Positions 56,693-64,000 of a DNA stretch of 64,000 nucleotides are shown here, piece after piece. The translations under genes and the position numbers were made by a program. Numbering within the stretch: position 1 is the first letter of the stretch; every line of letters begins with the position of its first letter. The DNA is from Streptomyces sp. NBC_01116 (GTDB lineage Bacteria > Actinomycetota > Actinomycetes > Streptomycetales > Streptomycetaceae): the NCBI RefSeq assembly GCF_041435495.1, contig NZ_CP108644.1, forward strand, positions 6,433,501 to 6,497,500. The letters run 5' to 3'. A model generated the notes under the pieces. It was not told where the DNA came from and ran no database searches. It saw only the letters and a program-made list of their open reading frames with translations.

Positions 56693-58213
56693 ATGAGCAG
56701 CGGCAACCGGAGCGAAGCAGTGGACGTCCAGAAGAGCTACGAGGTGCGCACCTACGGGTGCCAGATGAACGTCCACGACTCCGAACGGCTGTCGGGTCTC
56801 CTGGAGGGCGCCGGATACGTCCGGGCCCCCGAAGGCTCCGACGGCGACGCCGACGTCGTCGTCTTCAACACCTGCGCGGTGCGGGAGAACGCCGACAACA
56901 AGCTGTACGGGAACCTCGGCCGCCTCGCGCCCATGAAGACCAAGCGCCCCGGGATGCAGATCGCCGTCGGCGGCTGTCTCGCGCAGAAGGACCGCGACAC
57001 CATCGTCAAGCGGGCCCCCTGGGTCGACGTCGTCTTCGGCACCCACAACATCGGCAAGCTGCCGGTCCTCCTGGAACGCGCCCGCATCCAGGAGGAGGCG
57101 CAGATCGAGATCGCCGAGTCCCTGGAGGCCTTCCCCTCCACGCTCCCCACCCGCCGCGAGTCCGCCTACGCCGCGTGGGTCTCCATCTCGGTCGGCTGCA
57201 ACAACACCTGCACCTTCTGCATCGTCCCGGCGCTGCGCGGCAAGGAGAAGGACCGCCGCACCGGCGACATCCTGGCCGAGATCGAGGCCCTGGTCGCCGA
57301 GGGCGTCTCCGAGATCACCCTCCTCGGCCAGAACGTGAACGCGTACGGCTCCGACATCGGCGACCGCGAGGCCTTCTCCAAGCTGCTGCGCGCCTGCGGC
57401 GCCATAGAGGGCCTGGAGCGCGTCCGCTTCACCTCGCCGCACCCCCGCGACTTCACCGACGACGTCATCGCGGCCATGGCCGAGACGCCCAACGTGATGC
57501 CGCAGCTGCACATGCCGATGCAGTCCGGATCGGACAGCATCCTGAAGGCGATGCGCCGCTCCTACCGCCAGGAGCGCTTCCTGGGAATCATCGAGAAGGT
57601 GCGCGCCGCCATGCCGGACGCCGCCATCTCCACCGACATCATCGTGGGCTTCCCCGGCGAGACCGAGGAGGACTTCGAACAGACGATGCACGCCGTGCGC
57701 GAGGCCCGTTTCGCCAACGCGTTCACCTTCCAGTACTCCAAGCGCCCCGGGACGCCCGCCGCCGACATGGACGGCCAGATCCCCAAGGAGGTCGTCCAGG
57801 AGCGGTACATGCGCCTGTCCGCCCTCCAGGAGCAGATCTCCTGGGACGAGAACAAGAAGCAGGTGGGCCGCACCCTGGACGTCATGGTCGCGGAGGGCGA
57901 GGGCCGCAAGGACGGAGCCACCCGGCGTCTCTCCGGCCGCGCCCCCGACAACCGGCTGGTCCACTTCACGCAGCCCGACAAGCCCGTGCGCCCCGGCGAC
58001 GTGGTGACCGTCGAGATCACCTACGCCGCCCCGCACCACCTGCTCGCCGAGGGCACGCCGCTCGCCGTACGGTCCACCCGCGCGGGCGACGCCTGGGAGA
58101 AGCGCACCACCGAGGCGGCCGCCAAGCCCGCCGGGGTGATGCTCGGTCTCCCCGGCATCGGCGCCCCGGACCCGCTCCCGGCCGCCGCCGCCCCGGCCTG
58201 CGGCATCGGCTGA
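56693..58213 (+). CDS. miaB: tRNA-2-methylthio-N6-dimethylallyladenosine synthase MiaB
   Basis: 506 residues. Radical-SAM enzyme that adds the methylthio group to i6A37 of tRNA, after MiaA. Auxiliary cluster cysteines C23, C61 and C95, radical-SAM cysteines C169, C173 and C176 (GCNNTCTFC). A TRAM domain lies at about 380-455, with an extra Ala/Pro-rich tail. ATG 56693 has TACCCT 6 bases upstream, a leaderless layout. The paralogous rimO is also in the window. miaA lies 1.4 kb downstream. Confidence 0.95.
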   Translation: MSSGNRSEAVDVQKSYEVRTYGCQMNVHDSERLSGLLEGAGYVRAPEGSDGDADVVVFNTCAVRENADNKLYGNLGRLAPMKTKRPGMQIAVGGCLAQKDRDTIVKRAPWVDVVFGTHNIGKLPVLLERARIQEEAQIEIAESLEAFPSTLPTRRESAYAAWVSISVGCNNTCTFCIVPALRGKEKDRRTGDILAEIEALVAEGVSEITLLGQNVNAYGSDIGDREAFSKLLRACGAIEGLERVRFTSPHPRDFTDDVIAAMAETPNVMPQLHMPMQSGSDSILKAMRRSYRQERFLGIIEKVRAAMPDAAISTDIIVGFPGETEEDFEQTMHAVREARFANAFTFQYSKRPGTPAADMDGQIPKEVVQERYMRLSALQEQISWDENKKQVGRTLDVMVAEGEGRKDGATRRLSGRAPDNRLVHFTQPDKPVRPGDVVTVEITYAAPHHLLAEGTPLAVRSTRAGDAWEKRTTEAAAKPAGVMLGLPGIGAPDPLPAAAAPACGIG

Positions 58214-58300
58214 CGGCACCCGGTCCGGCCGGCGGCCCCGGGAGGCCCGCACGAGGCTGACCGGCCCGGACCGTCGCGTCCGGCAAGTACGCTGACCGGC

Positions 58301-59020
58301 ATGCTTGTCGCCGCCGCCGTGTGCCCCTGTCCGCCGCTCCTGGTGCCCGAGGTCGCCGCCGGGGCCGCCCCCGAGCTCGACGCCGCGCGTGACGCGTGCC
58401 TCGACGCTGTGGGCGTGCTCGCCGCCTCGCGCCCGGATCTGCTCGTCGTCGTGGGGCCGGGCGACGACCGCTCCGCCGGGCCCCACCCGGCGGGTGCGCA
58501 CGGGTCCTTCCGCGGTGTCGGCGTGGACCTCCACGTGACGCTCGGCGACGCACCGCCGGACACCGCCGCCCCGGACCGGCCGCTGCCGCAGTCCCTCACG
58601 GTGGGCGCCTGGCTGCTGGGCCGGGCCCGCTGGGCGGGCGCTCCCGTCGAAGGGCTCGCCGTGGCGCAGAGCGCGGCGGCCGGGGAGTGCGCGTCGGCCG
58701 GACACTCCCTCGCCCGGCGAGCCGAGCGGGTCGCGCTCCTGGTGATGGGCGACGGCAGCGCCTGCCGCACCCTCAAGGCTCCCGGCTACCTCGACGAGCG
58801 GGCCGCCGCCTTCGACGCCCGCGCCACCGAGGCGCTCGGCTCCGCGGACCTCGACGCCCTCGCGGCGCTGGACGCGGCGCTCGCCCGTGAACTCAAGGCG
58901 GCCGGGCGTGCCCCCTGGCAGTTGCTCGGCGGCGCCGCGCGGGACGCCGGGCTCGCCGGCCGGCTGCTGTACGAGGACGCCCCGTACGGCGTGGGCTACA
59001 CCGTCGCCGCCTGGTCCTGA
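58301..59020 (+). CDS. class III extradiol dioxygenase-like fold protein
   Basis: 239 residues of unknown function. N-terminal AAVCPCPPLLVPEVAAGAAP and the VVVGPGDDRS, VMGDGSA segments fit the LigB-type fold also found in AMMECR1-linked MEMO-like proteins. The metal-binding histidine pair of true extradiol dioxygenases is not evident, so catalysis is doubtful. TACGCT stands 7 bases before ATG 58301. It sits between miaB and miaA, a position I believe is conserved in actinobacteria. Confidence 0.7.
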   Translation: MLVAAAVCPCPPLLVPEVAAGAAPELDAARDACLDAVGVLAASRPDLLVVVGPGDDRSAGPHPAGAHGSFRGVGVDLHVTLGDAPPDTAAPDRPLPQSLTVGAWLLGRARWAGAPVEGLAVAQSAAAGECASAGHSLARRAERVALLVMGDGSACRTLKAPGYLDERAAAFDARATEALGSADLDALAALDAALARELKAAGRAPWQLLGGAARDAGLAGRLLYEDAPYGVGYTVAAWS

Positions 59021-59083
59021 ACGGACCGGCGGCGGGGACGGAGCACCCGGCCCCGTACCCGCCGCCGGTCCGCGGTCACCGGG

Positions 59084-59434
59084 TCAGGAAGCGGGCGGCG
59101 GCGGAGGAGGAGTGTTTCCGGGCGTACCGGGAGTGCCTCCCGGAGCCCCGGGAGCGCCGGGGGCGCCAGGCGTACCGGGAGTGCCGGGCGTACCGGGAGT
59201 GCCGGGCGTACCGGGAGTGCCCCCGTCCTTGTGCCCCAGCTTGTCCACGGCCTCCTTGGCCTTGCGCGTACCCGAATCGATCTTGTCGCTGTACTTGCCC
59301 TTGGTCTTCTGGTCGACCGTGCGCGCGGCCTTGTCGAGGCCCTGCTCGATCTTGCCCCCGTGCTGCTGCGCGAGGTCGCCGACCTTGTCCCTGGCCGGTC
59401 CCAGCTTGGCCTTCAGGTTGTCCAGGAACCCCAT
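59084..59434 (-). CDS. MT0933-like small protein with collagen-like tail
   Basis: 116 residues. The first 70 resemble the actinobacterial MT0933/Rv0909 antitoxin family (MGFLDNLKAKLGPARDKVGD, DKAARTVDQKTKG). No toxin gene is adjacent, so the antitoxin role is doubtful. Residues about 72-108 are Gly-Thr-Pro and Gly-Ala-Pro triplets, encoded by an 18-bp DNA repeat, ending in a Pro run. AAGGT precedes ATG 59434. Convergent with the dioxygenase-like gene. Confidence 0.72.
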   Translation of the reverse strand: MGFLDNLKAKLGPARDKVGDLAQQHGGKIEQGLDKAARTVDQKTKGKYSDKIDSGTRKAKEAVDKLGHKDGGTPGTPGTPGTPGTPGTPGAPGAPGAPGGTPGTPGNTPPPPPPAS

Positions 59435-59656
59435 TGGGTCACCTTCCGTGCAGTGAGGACTGTTGAGGACTGTGCGCGGGAACGTTCTCCCGCCCCCATT
59501 GTCCGTCACCTGTCCGTTCCTGCCGTTTTTACTCGCCTTATTACGCTTCCCCGGCGCTTGCGCGGCGCGTTCTTGACGTCGCTTCCCGCGCCCGGCCGCG
59601 TCTCCCTGGATCCCCGGCGTGTTCGGAAGGCCCCGGATATTTGGGAGACTGTCCGG

Positions 59657-60595
59657 GTGACCCCTCCCGCTTCCGCCCCCCGCGTCATCACCGTCGTAGG
59701 CCCCACCGCAGCCGGAAAGTCGGATCTGGGGGTCTTTCTCGCCCAGCGGCTCGGCGGCGAGGTGATCAACGCCGATTCCATGCAGCTCTACCGGGGCATG
59801 GACATCGGCACCGCGAAGCTGACGCTCCCCGAGCGCGACGGCGTGCCGCACCGGCTGCTGGACATCTGGGACGTGACCGAGACCGCCAGCGTCGCCGAGT
59901 ACCAGCGACTGGCCCGCCTGGAGATCGACCGGCTGCTCGCCGAGGGACGCACCCCGATCCTCGTCGGCGGCTCCGGGCTGTACGTGAAGGGCGCCATCGA
60001 CGCCCTGGAGTTCCCCGGTACGGACCCGGAGGTGCGAGCCCGTCTGGAGGCGGAGCTGGCCGAGCGCGGCCCGGGCGCCCTGCACGAACGCCTCGCCGCC
60101 GCCGACCCGGGCGCCGCCCGGTCCATCCTGGCGAGCAACGGCCGCCGCATCGTCCGCGCCCTCGAAGTCATCGAGATCACCGGCAAACCCTTCACCGCCA
60201 ACCTCCCCGGCGACGAGCCGGTCTACGACGCCGTGCAGATCGGCGTCGACGTGGACCGCCCCGAACTGGACGAGCGCATCGCCCTGCGCGTCGACCGGAT
60301 GTGGGAGGCGGGCCTCGTGGACGAGGTGCGCGCCCTGGAGGAGGCCGGGCTGCGCGAGGGCCTCACGGCCTCGCGGGCGCTCGGCTACCAGCAGATTCTC
60401 GCGGTGCTCGCGGGGGAGTGCACCGAGGACGACGCGCGGGCCGAGACCGTGCGCGCCACCAAGCGCTTCGCCCGCCGTCAGGACTCGTGGTTCCGCCGCG
60501 ACGCGCGTGTCGTGTGGCTCGGCGGCGGACACCGTGACCGGGAGGAACTGCCGCACCGGGCGCTGACGTTGGTCGAACGGGCGGTCACAGCCTGA
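59657..60595 (+). CDS. miaA: tRNA dimethylallyltransferase MiaA
   Basis: 312 residues. Transfers the dimethylallyl group to A37 of tRNAs that read U-starting codons, giving MiaB's substrate. P-loop GPTAAGKSDLG (15-25), INADSMQLYRGMDIGTAK, VGGSGLYVKG and RRQDSWFRRD are all present. GTG 59657 was chosen (GAGACT 6 bases upstream, leaderless); the frame is open far upstream through the neighbouring gene's region but shows no ribosome site there. Confidence 0.96.
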   Translation: MTPPASAPRVITVVGPTAAGKSDLGVFLAQRLGGEVINADSMQLYRGMDIGTAKLTLPERDGVPHRLLDIWDVTETASVAEYQRLARLEIDRLLAEGRTPILVGGSGLYVKGAIDALEFPGTDPEVRARLEAELAERGPGALHERLAAADPGAARSILASNGRRIVRALEVIEITGKPFTANLPGDEPVYDAVQIGVDVDRPELDERIALRVDRMWEAGLVDEVRALEEAGLREGLTASRALGYQQILAVLAGECTEDDARAETVRATKRFARRQDSWFRRDARVVWLGGGHRDREELPHRALTLVERAVTA

Positions 60596-60701
60596 TCACG
60601 TGATGGCATCGGGAAGCTCCGCCCGTCAATTCGACACCCGCGACCGTGCCATCATCGAGCATCGATCACCAGTGGAGTCCGAGTTGGGAGGGCGCGTGGC
60701 G

Positions 60702-61154
60702 ATGGAGGCCGGCCCTCGCGACACGGAGCAGCGCGACACCGAGCACGACGTGCCGTCACCGCGGGAGACCGCTGGACGGCTCAGTCCTGACGGGCCCGAC
60801 GAGCAGGACGTGGCCCCCGAGGTCGAGGTCGAGCTGCGGCCCACCCGCAAGCTGCGGATCTGGCAGCTCGCGCCCATCGTCGTGCTGGCCGCGGTCGGCT
60901 CGCTGATGTTCGCCTTCCCTCTCGCCTTCGAGTTCGGCGACGGCGGTGCCATCGTCGCCATGCTGGGGCTCCTGATCAGCTGCTGCGCGGCCGGCTGGGG
61001 CATGATGGCCGCCCGCCGCGTCGGGCACACCTGGCCGGGCCTGCCCTCCCGCGGTTCCGGCGACCGCCCCGACTGGCGGGTGATCGCGCTGTACGTGCTG
61101 ACCGGCGCCGCCCTGGTCGCCCTCGCCGTCTGGCGCGTGGCCCGGCTGCGCTGA
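60702..61154 (+). CDS. conserved membrane protein
   Basis: 150 residues. Acidic N-terminal 50 residues, then three hydrophobic helices at about 58-80, 82-105 and 126-145. ATG 60702 has GGGAGGG 9 bases upstream; an upstream open frame to 60600 lacks support. It lies between miaA and dapF on the same strand. No recognised domain; I cannot name a function. Confidence 0.75.
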   Translation: MEAGPRDTEQRDTEHDVPSPRETAGRLSPDGPDEQDVAPEVEVELRPTRKLRIWQLAPIVVLAAVGSLMFAFPLAFEFGDGGAIVAMLGLLISCCAAGWGMMAARRVGHTWPGLPSRGSGDRPDWRVIALYVLTGAALVALAVWRVARLR

Positions 61155-61210
61155 CGGCCGTGCCGCGCCCGCTCGTGCGGGCTGTCGGCGCCGCCTCGTA
61201 CAGTTGGCGT

Positions 61211-62077
61211 GTGAGCACCTCGCAGATCGCCTTCCTCAAGGGTCACGGCACCGAGAACGACTTCGTGATCGTCCCGGACCCGGACAACGCCCTCACGCTG
61301 CCCGCCGCCGTCGTCGCCCGGCTCTGCGACCGCCGGGCCGGCATCGGCGGCGACGGCCTGCTGCACGTCGTGCGGTCCGCCGCGCACCCCGAGGCGCGCG
61401 GCATGGCGGACACGGCCGAGTGGTTCATGGACTACCGCAACGCGGACGGCTCGATCGCCGAGATGTGCGGCAACGGCGTGCGCGTCTTCGCCCACCACCT
61501 CCAGCGCGCCGGCCTCGTCGAGGAGGGCGACCTCACCGTCGCCACCCGAGGCGGCCCCAAGCGCGTGCACCTCGCCAAGAACGGCGACATCACCGTCTCC
61601 ATGGGACGCGCCCTGCTCCCCGAGGAGAGCGTCACGGTCGGCGTCGGCGACCGCAGCTGGCCCGCCCGCAACGTCAACATGGGCAACCCGCACGCGGTCG
61701 CCTTCGTCGACGACCTCGACCACGCCGGCGACCTGCTCACCGCCCCGCCCGTCAGCCCCGCGACCGTCTACCCCGACGGCGTCAACGTCGAGTTCGTCGT
61801 CGACCGGGGCCCGCGCCACGTCGGCATGCGCGTCCACGAGCGCGGCTCCGGCGAGACCCGCTCCTGCGGTACAGGCGCCTGCGCGGTCGCCGTCGCCACG
61901 GCCCGCCGGGACGGCGCCGACCCCGCCGCGACCGGCCTCCCCGTCACCTACCGGGTGGACCTCCCCGGCGGCACCCTCGTCATCACCGAGTACCCCGACG
62001 GCGCGATCGACATGACCGGGCCCGCGGTGATCGTCGCCGAGGGCGTCATCGACCCGGCCTGGCTCGAAACCTCCTAG
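61211..62077 (+). CDS. dapF: diaminopimelate epimerase
   Basis: 288 residues. Converts LL- to meso-diaminopimelate, the late step of the pathway that DapA and DapB open. Catalytic Cys pair: C86 (EMCGNGVR) and about C219 (RSCGTGACA). HGTENDFVI marks the N-terminus. Streptomyces cell walls use LL-DAP, so meso-DAP here mainly leads to lysine. GTG 61211 is preceded by TACAGT at 6 bases (leaderless). Confidence 0.96.
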   Translation: MSTSQIAFLKGHGTENDFVIVPDPDNALTLPAAVVARLCDRRAGIGGDGLLHVVRSAAHPEARGMADTAEWFMDYRNADGSIAEMCGNGVRVFAHHLQRAGLVEEGDLTVATRGGPKRVHLAKNGDITVSMGRALLPEESVTVGVGDRSWPARNVNMGNPHAVAFVDDLDHAGDLLTAPPVSPATVYPDGVNVEFVVDRGPRHVGMRVHERGSGETRSCGTGACAVAVATARRDGADPAATGLPVTYRVDLPGGTLVITEYPDGAIDMTGPAVIVAEGVIDPAWLETS

Positions 62078-62247
62078 GAATGGCTCACGCGAAACGATGA
62101 CCGACCCGAGCTTCGCTCGAATGGGTGATCCGTTTCACGCTGGGCGAGAGCTGGACTGCGCCACGTGGTGGGGTCGATAGCATCAAGCACCGGTCCCGAG
62201 GGGCATCCGCTCCTCCCCAGCGCCGGTCGACGTCGCCGGAGGTGCCC

Positions 62248-64000
62248 ATGAGTGCAGAGGCCGCCGATCCGGGCGCTCCCCTTCGCAGGCGGAGCCGCCC
62301 CCGGATCGATCTGCGCAGGCTGGGCCGGGTGGCGCTGCGCGGCCCGGTCTCCCGCGACCGGCTGCCCGACGCCATCGGGCATGTCGCCGAGGCGCACCGC
62401 GCCCACCACCCGGACGCCGACCTGACCATCCTGCGCCGGGCCTACGTCCTCGCGGAGTCCTCGCACCGCGGCCAGATGCGCAAGAGCGGCGAGCCGTACA
62501 TCACCCACCCGCTGGCCGTCACCCTGATCCTCGCGGAGCTGGGCGCCGAGACCACCACCCTCACCGCCTCCCTGCTCCACGACACGGTCGAGGACACCGA
62601 GGTGACGCTCGATCAGGTCAAGGAGCAGTTCGGGGACGAGGTCTGCTATCTCGTCGACGGCGTGACGAAGCTGGAGAAGGTCGACTACGGCGCCGCCGCC
62701 GAACCGGAGACCTTCCGCAAGATGCTCGTCGCCACCGGCAACGACGTCCGGGTCATGTCGATCAAACTCGCGGACCGGCTGCACAACATGCGCACCCTCG
62801 GCGTGATGCGCCCCGAGAAGCAGGCCAGGATCGCCAAGGTCACCCGGGACGTCCTCATCCCGCTCGCCGAACGGCTCGGCGTGCAGGCGCTCAAGACCGA
62901 GCTGGAGGACCTGGTCTTCGCGATCCTGCACCCCGAGGAGTACGAGCACACCCGCGCCCTGATCGCCGCCGCGGCCGGCCCGGACGCCCCCCTCGACACC
63001 ATCGCCGACAACGTACGGGGCACCCTGCGCGACGCGGGCATCAGCGCCGAAGTCCTCATCAGGCCACGCCACTTCGTCTCCGTGCACCGGGTCCGCGGGA
63101 AACGCGGCGAGCTGCGCGGCACCGACTTCGGCCGGCTGCTCGTCCTCGTCACCGAGGACGCCGACTGCTACGCCGTCCTCGGCGAGCTGCACACCTGCTT
63201 CACCCCGGTGATCTCCGAGTTCAAGGACTTCATCGCCGCCCCCAAGTTCAACCTGTACCAGTCGCTGCACACCGCGGTCGTCGGCCCCGGAGGCGCCGTC
63301 GCCGAAATCCTGATCCGCACGCACCGGATGCACAAGGTCGCCGAGGCGGGCGTCGTCGCGCTGGGCAACCCGTACGCCCAGGACGCCGCAGCCGCCCCGC
63401 AGACCGAGCCGTCCGACGAGCGCGCCGACCCGACCAGGCCCGGCTGGCTCTCCCGGCTGCTGGACTGGCAGGAGTCCGCCACCGACCCCGACACCTTCTG
63501 GACCACCCTGCGCGCCGACCTCGCCCAGGACCGTGAGATCACCGTGTTCCGCACCGACGGAGGCACCCTCGGGCTGCCCGCCGGGGCCAGTTGCGTCGAC
63601 GCCGCCTACGCGCAGTACGGCGACCGGGCGCACACCTCCATCGGAGCCCGGGTCAACGGCCGCCTCGCCACCCTGAGCACCGTTCTCAGCGACGGCGACA
63701 CCGTGCAACTGCTGCTCGCCCAGGACACCGCGTCCGGCCCCTCGCCCGACTGGCTCGACCACGCGCGCACCCCCGCCGCCCGGATCGCGATCACCGGCTG
63801 GCTCACCGACCACCCCGACGAGGCGAAGCCCACCTCTTCGACGATGACGTCCGTGGACCCGGGCGGACCCGGCCCGGCCGAGCCCGCCGGTCCGGAGCGC
63901 GAAGCACAGGCCATCGCGCCGCCGCGCACCCGGTCCGGCCCCCGCGCCACGGGCGTCGTCGTCGACGGCCCGGACGCGCCCGTGCGCCTCGCCGGCTGCT
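62248..64000 (+). CDS. rshA: RelA/SpoT homologue (RSH), 3' end outside window
   Basis: 584 residues visible. The N-terminal (p)ppGpp hydrolase domain is complete, with HDTVEDT at 111-117 and KLADRLHNMRTL. The synthetase domain (about 265-370) keeps FKDFIAAPKFNLYQSLHT and EILIRT, but the usual YDLVGVR-like motif reads TDFGRLLVL. A TGS domain starts near 430 (ITVFRTDGG). ATG 62248 has GGAGG 5 bases upstream. The locus after dapF matches rshA, the second RSH gene of S. coelicolor, rather than relA. C-terminal domains are beyond the edge. Confidence 0.88.
   Translation, partial: MSAEAADPGAPLRRRSRPRIDLRRLGRVALRGPVSRDRLPDAIGHVAEAHRAHHPDADLTILRRAYVLAESSHRGQMRKSGEPYITHPLAVTLILAELGAETTTLTASLLHDTVEDTEVTLDQVKEQFGDEVCYLVDGVTKLEKVDYGAAAEPETFRKMLVATGNDVRVMSIKLADRLHNMRTLGVMRPEKQARIAKVTRDVLIPLAERLGVQALKTELEDLVFAILHPEEYEHTRALIAAAAGPDAPLDTIADNVRGTLRDAGISAEVLIRPRHFVSVHRVRGKRGELRGTDFGRLLVLVTEDADCYAVLGELHTCFTPVISEFKDFIAAPKFNLYQSLHTAVVGPGGAVAEILIRTHRMHKVAEAGVVALGNPYAQDAAAAPQTEPSDERADPTRPGWLSRLLDWQESATDPDTFWTTLRADLAQDREITVFRTDGGTLGLPAGASCVDAAYAQYGDRAHTSIGARVNGRLATLSTVLSDGDTVQLLLAQDTASGPSPDWLDHARTPAARIAITGWLTDHPDEAKPTSSTMTSVDPGGPGPAEPAGPEREAQAIAPPRTRSGPRATGVVVDGPDAPVRLAGC

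Noticed and set aside
59231..59656. Upstream extension of miaA
   Set aside because: It is antisense to the MT0933-like gene and lacks a ribosome site; the P-loop starts soon after GTG 59657.

Overview
The window is a high-GC actinobacterial chromosome segment, almost certainly Streptomyces. The rRNA genes are of Streptomyces type. Third codon positions are overwhelmingly G or C, and many genes lack a Shine-Dalgarno site but have a TAnnnT box 6-8 nt before the start codon. The gene order (dapB-thyX-dapA-rnj, rrn operon, osaC/osaA-osaB, ftsK-rimO-pgsA-cinA-clgR, recA-recX, gluABCD/gluRK, miaB-miaA-dapF-rshA) is the one I recall from the Streptomyces coelicolor chromosome core. No phage, insertion sequence, CRISPR array or biosynthetic cluster is visible.

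Layout. 1-6.1 kb: lysine/diaminopimelate genes dapB (cut by the window edge) and dapA, flavin-dependent thymidylate synthase thyX, RNase J and small membrane proteins. 6.1-12.2 kb: a complete rRNA operon (16S, 23S, 5S) with repeated promoter boxes, processing stems and terminator, followed by tRNA-Thr(GGT). 12.2-21.6 kb: the osmotic-stress locus, with osaC (ATPase/PAS/GAF/PP2C) divergent from osaA (hybrid kinase with about 20 tandem HAMP domains) and osaB (orphan response regulator). 21.7-30.6 kb: ftsK, a RodZ-like membrane HTH protein, rimO, pgsA, cinA, clgR, then stress genes dpsB and csbD. 30.5-37.2 kb (minus strand): lhr helicase, nei glycosylase and an SDR. 37.2-39.5 kb: an AraC-type regulator and the exporter pair azlC-azlD, separated by four 21-bp direct repeats. 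39.5-43.1 kb: conserved hypothetical proteins, an AI-2E family protein and a second SDR. 43.1-45.2 kb: recA-recX with both an SOS-box-like site and a RecA-NDp-type promoter. 45.3-49.2 kb (minus strand): a hypothetical gene, then a cysteine-rich leader peptide, cysteine dioxygenase and rhodanese, and an FAD monooxygenase. 49.4-56.6 kb: gluABCD glutamate ABC transporter, divergent gluR-gluK two-component system, and a TAXI-type binding protein. 56.7-64 kb: tRNA modification genes miaB and miaA, a dioxygenase-fold protein, an MT0933-like protein with a collagen-like tail, dapF, and the start of an RSH-type (p)ppGpp enzyme.

How the parts fit. DNA repair genes are spread over two loci (lhr-nei and recA-recX), and the same damage-promoter motif, TTGTCAGTG-N8-(T/C)AnnnT, stands before both lhr and recA. 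Amino-acid handling recurs: lysine/DAP synthesis, glutamate uptake and sensing, branched-chain amino-acid export, cysteine oxidation. The least explained regulatory structures are the 21-bp operator-like array before azlC, the Cys-rich upstream peptide before a cysteine-degrading enzyme, and a perfect 9-bp inverted repeat at the glu operon promoter.
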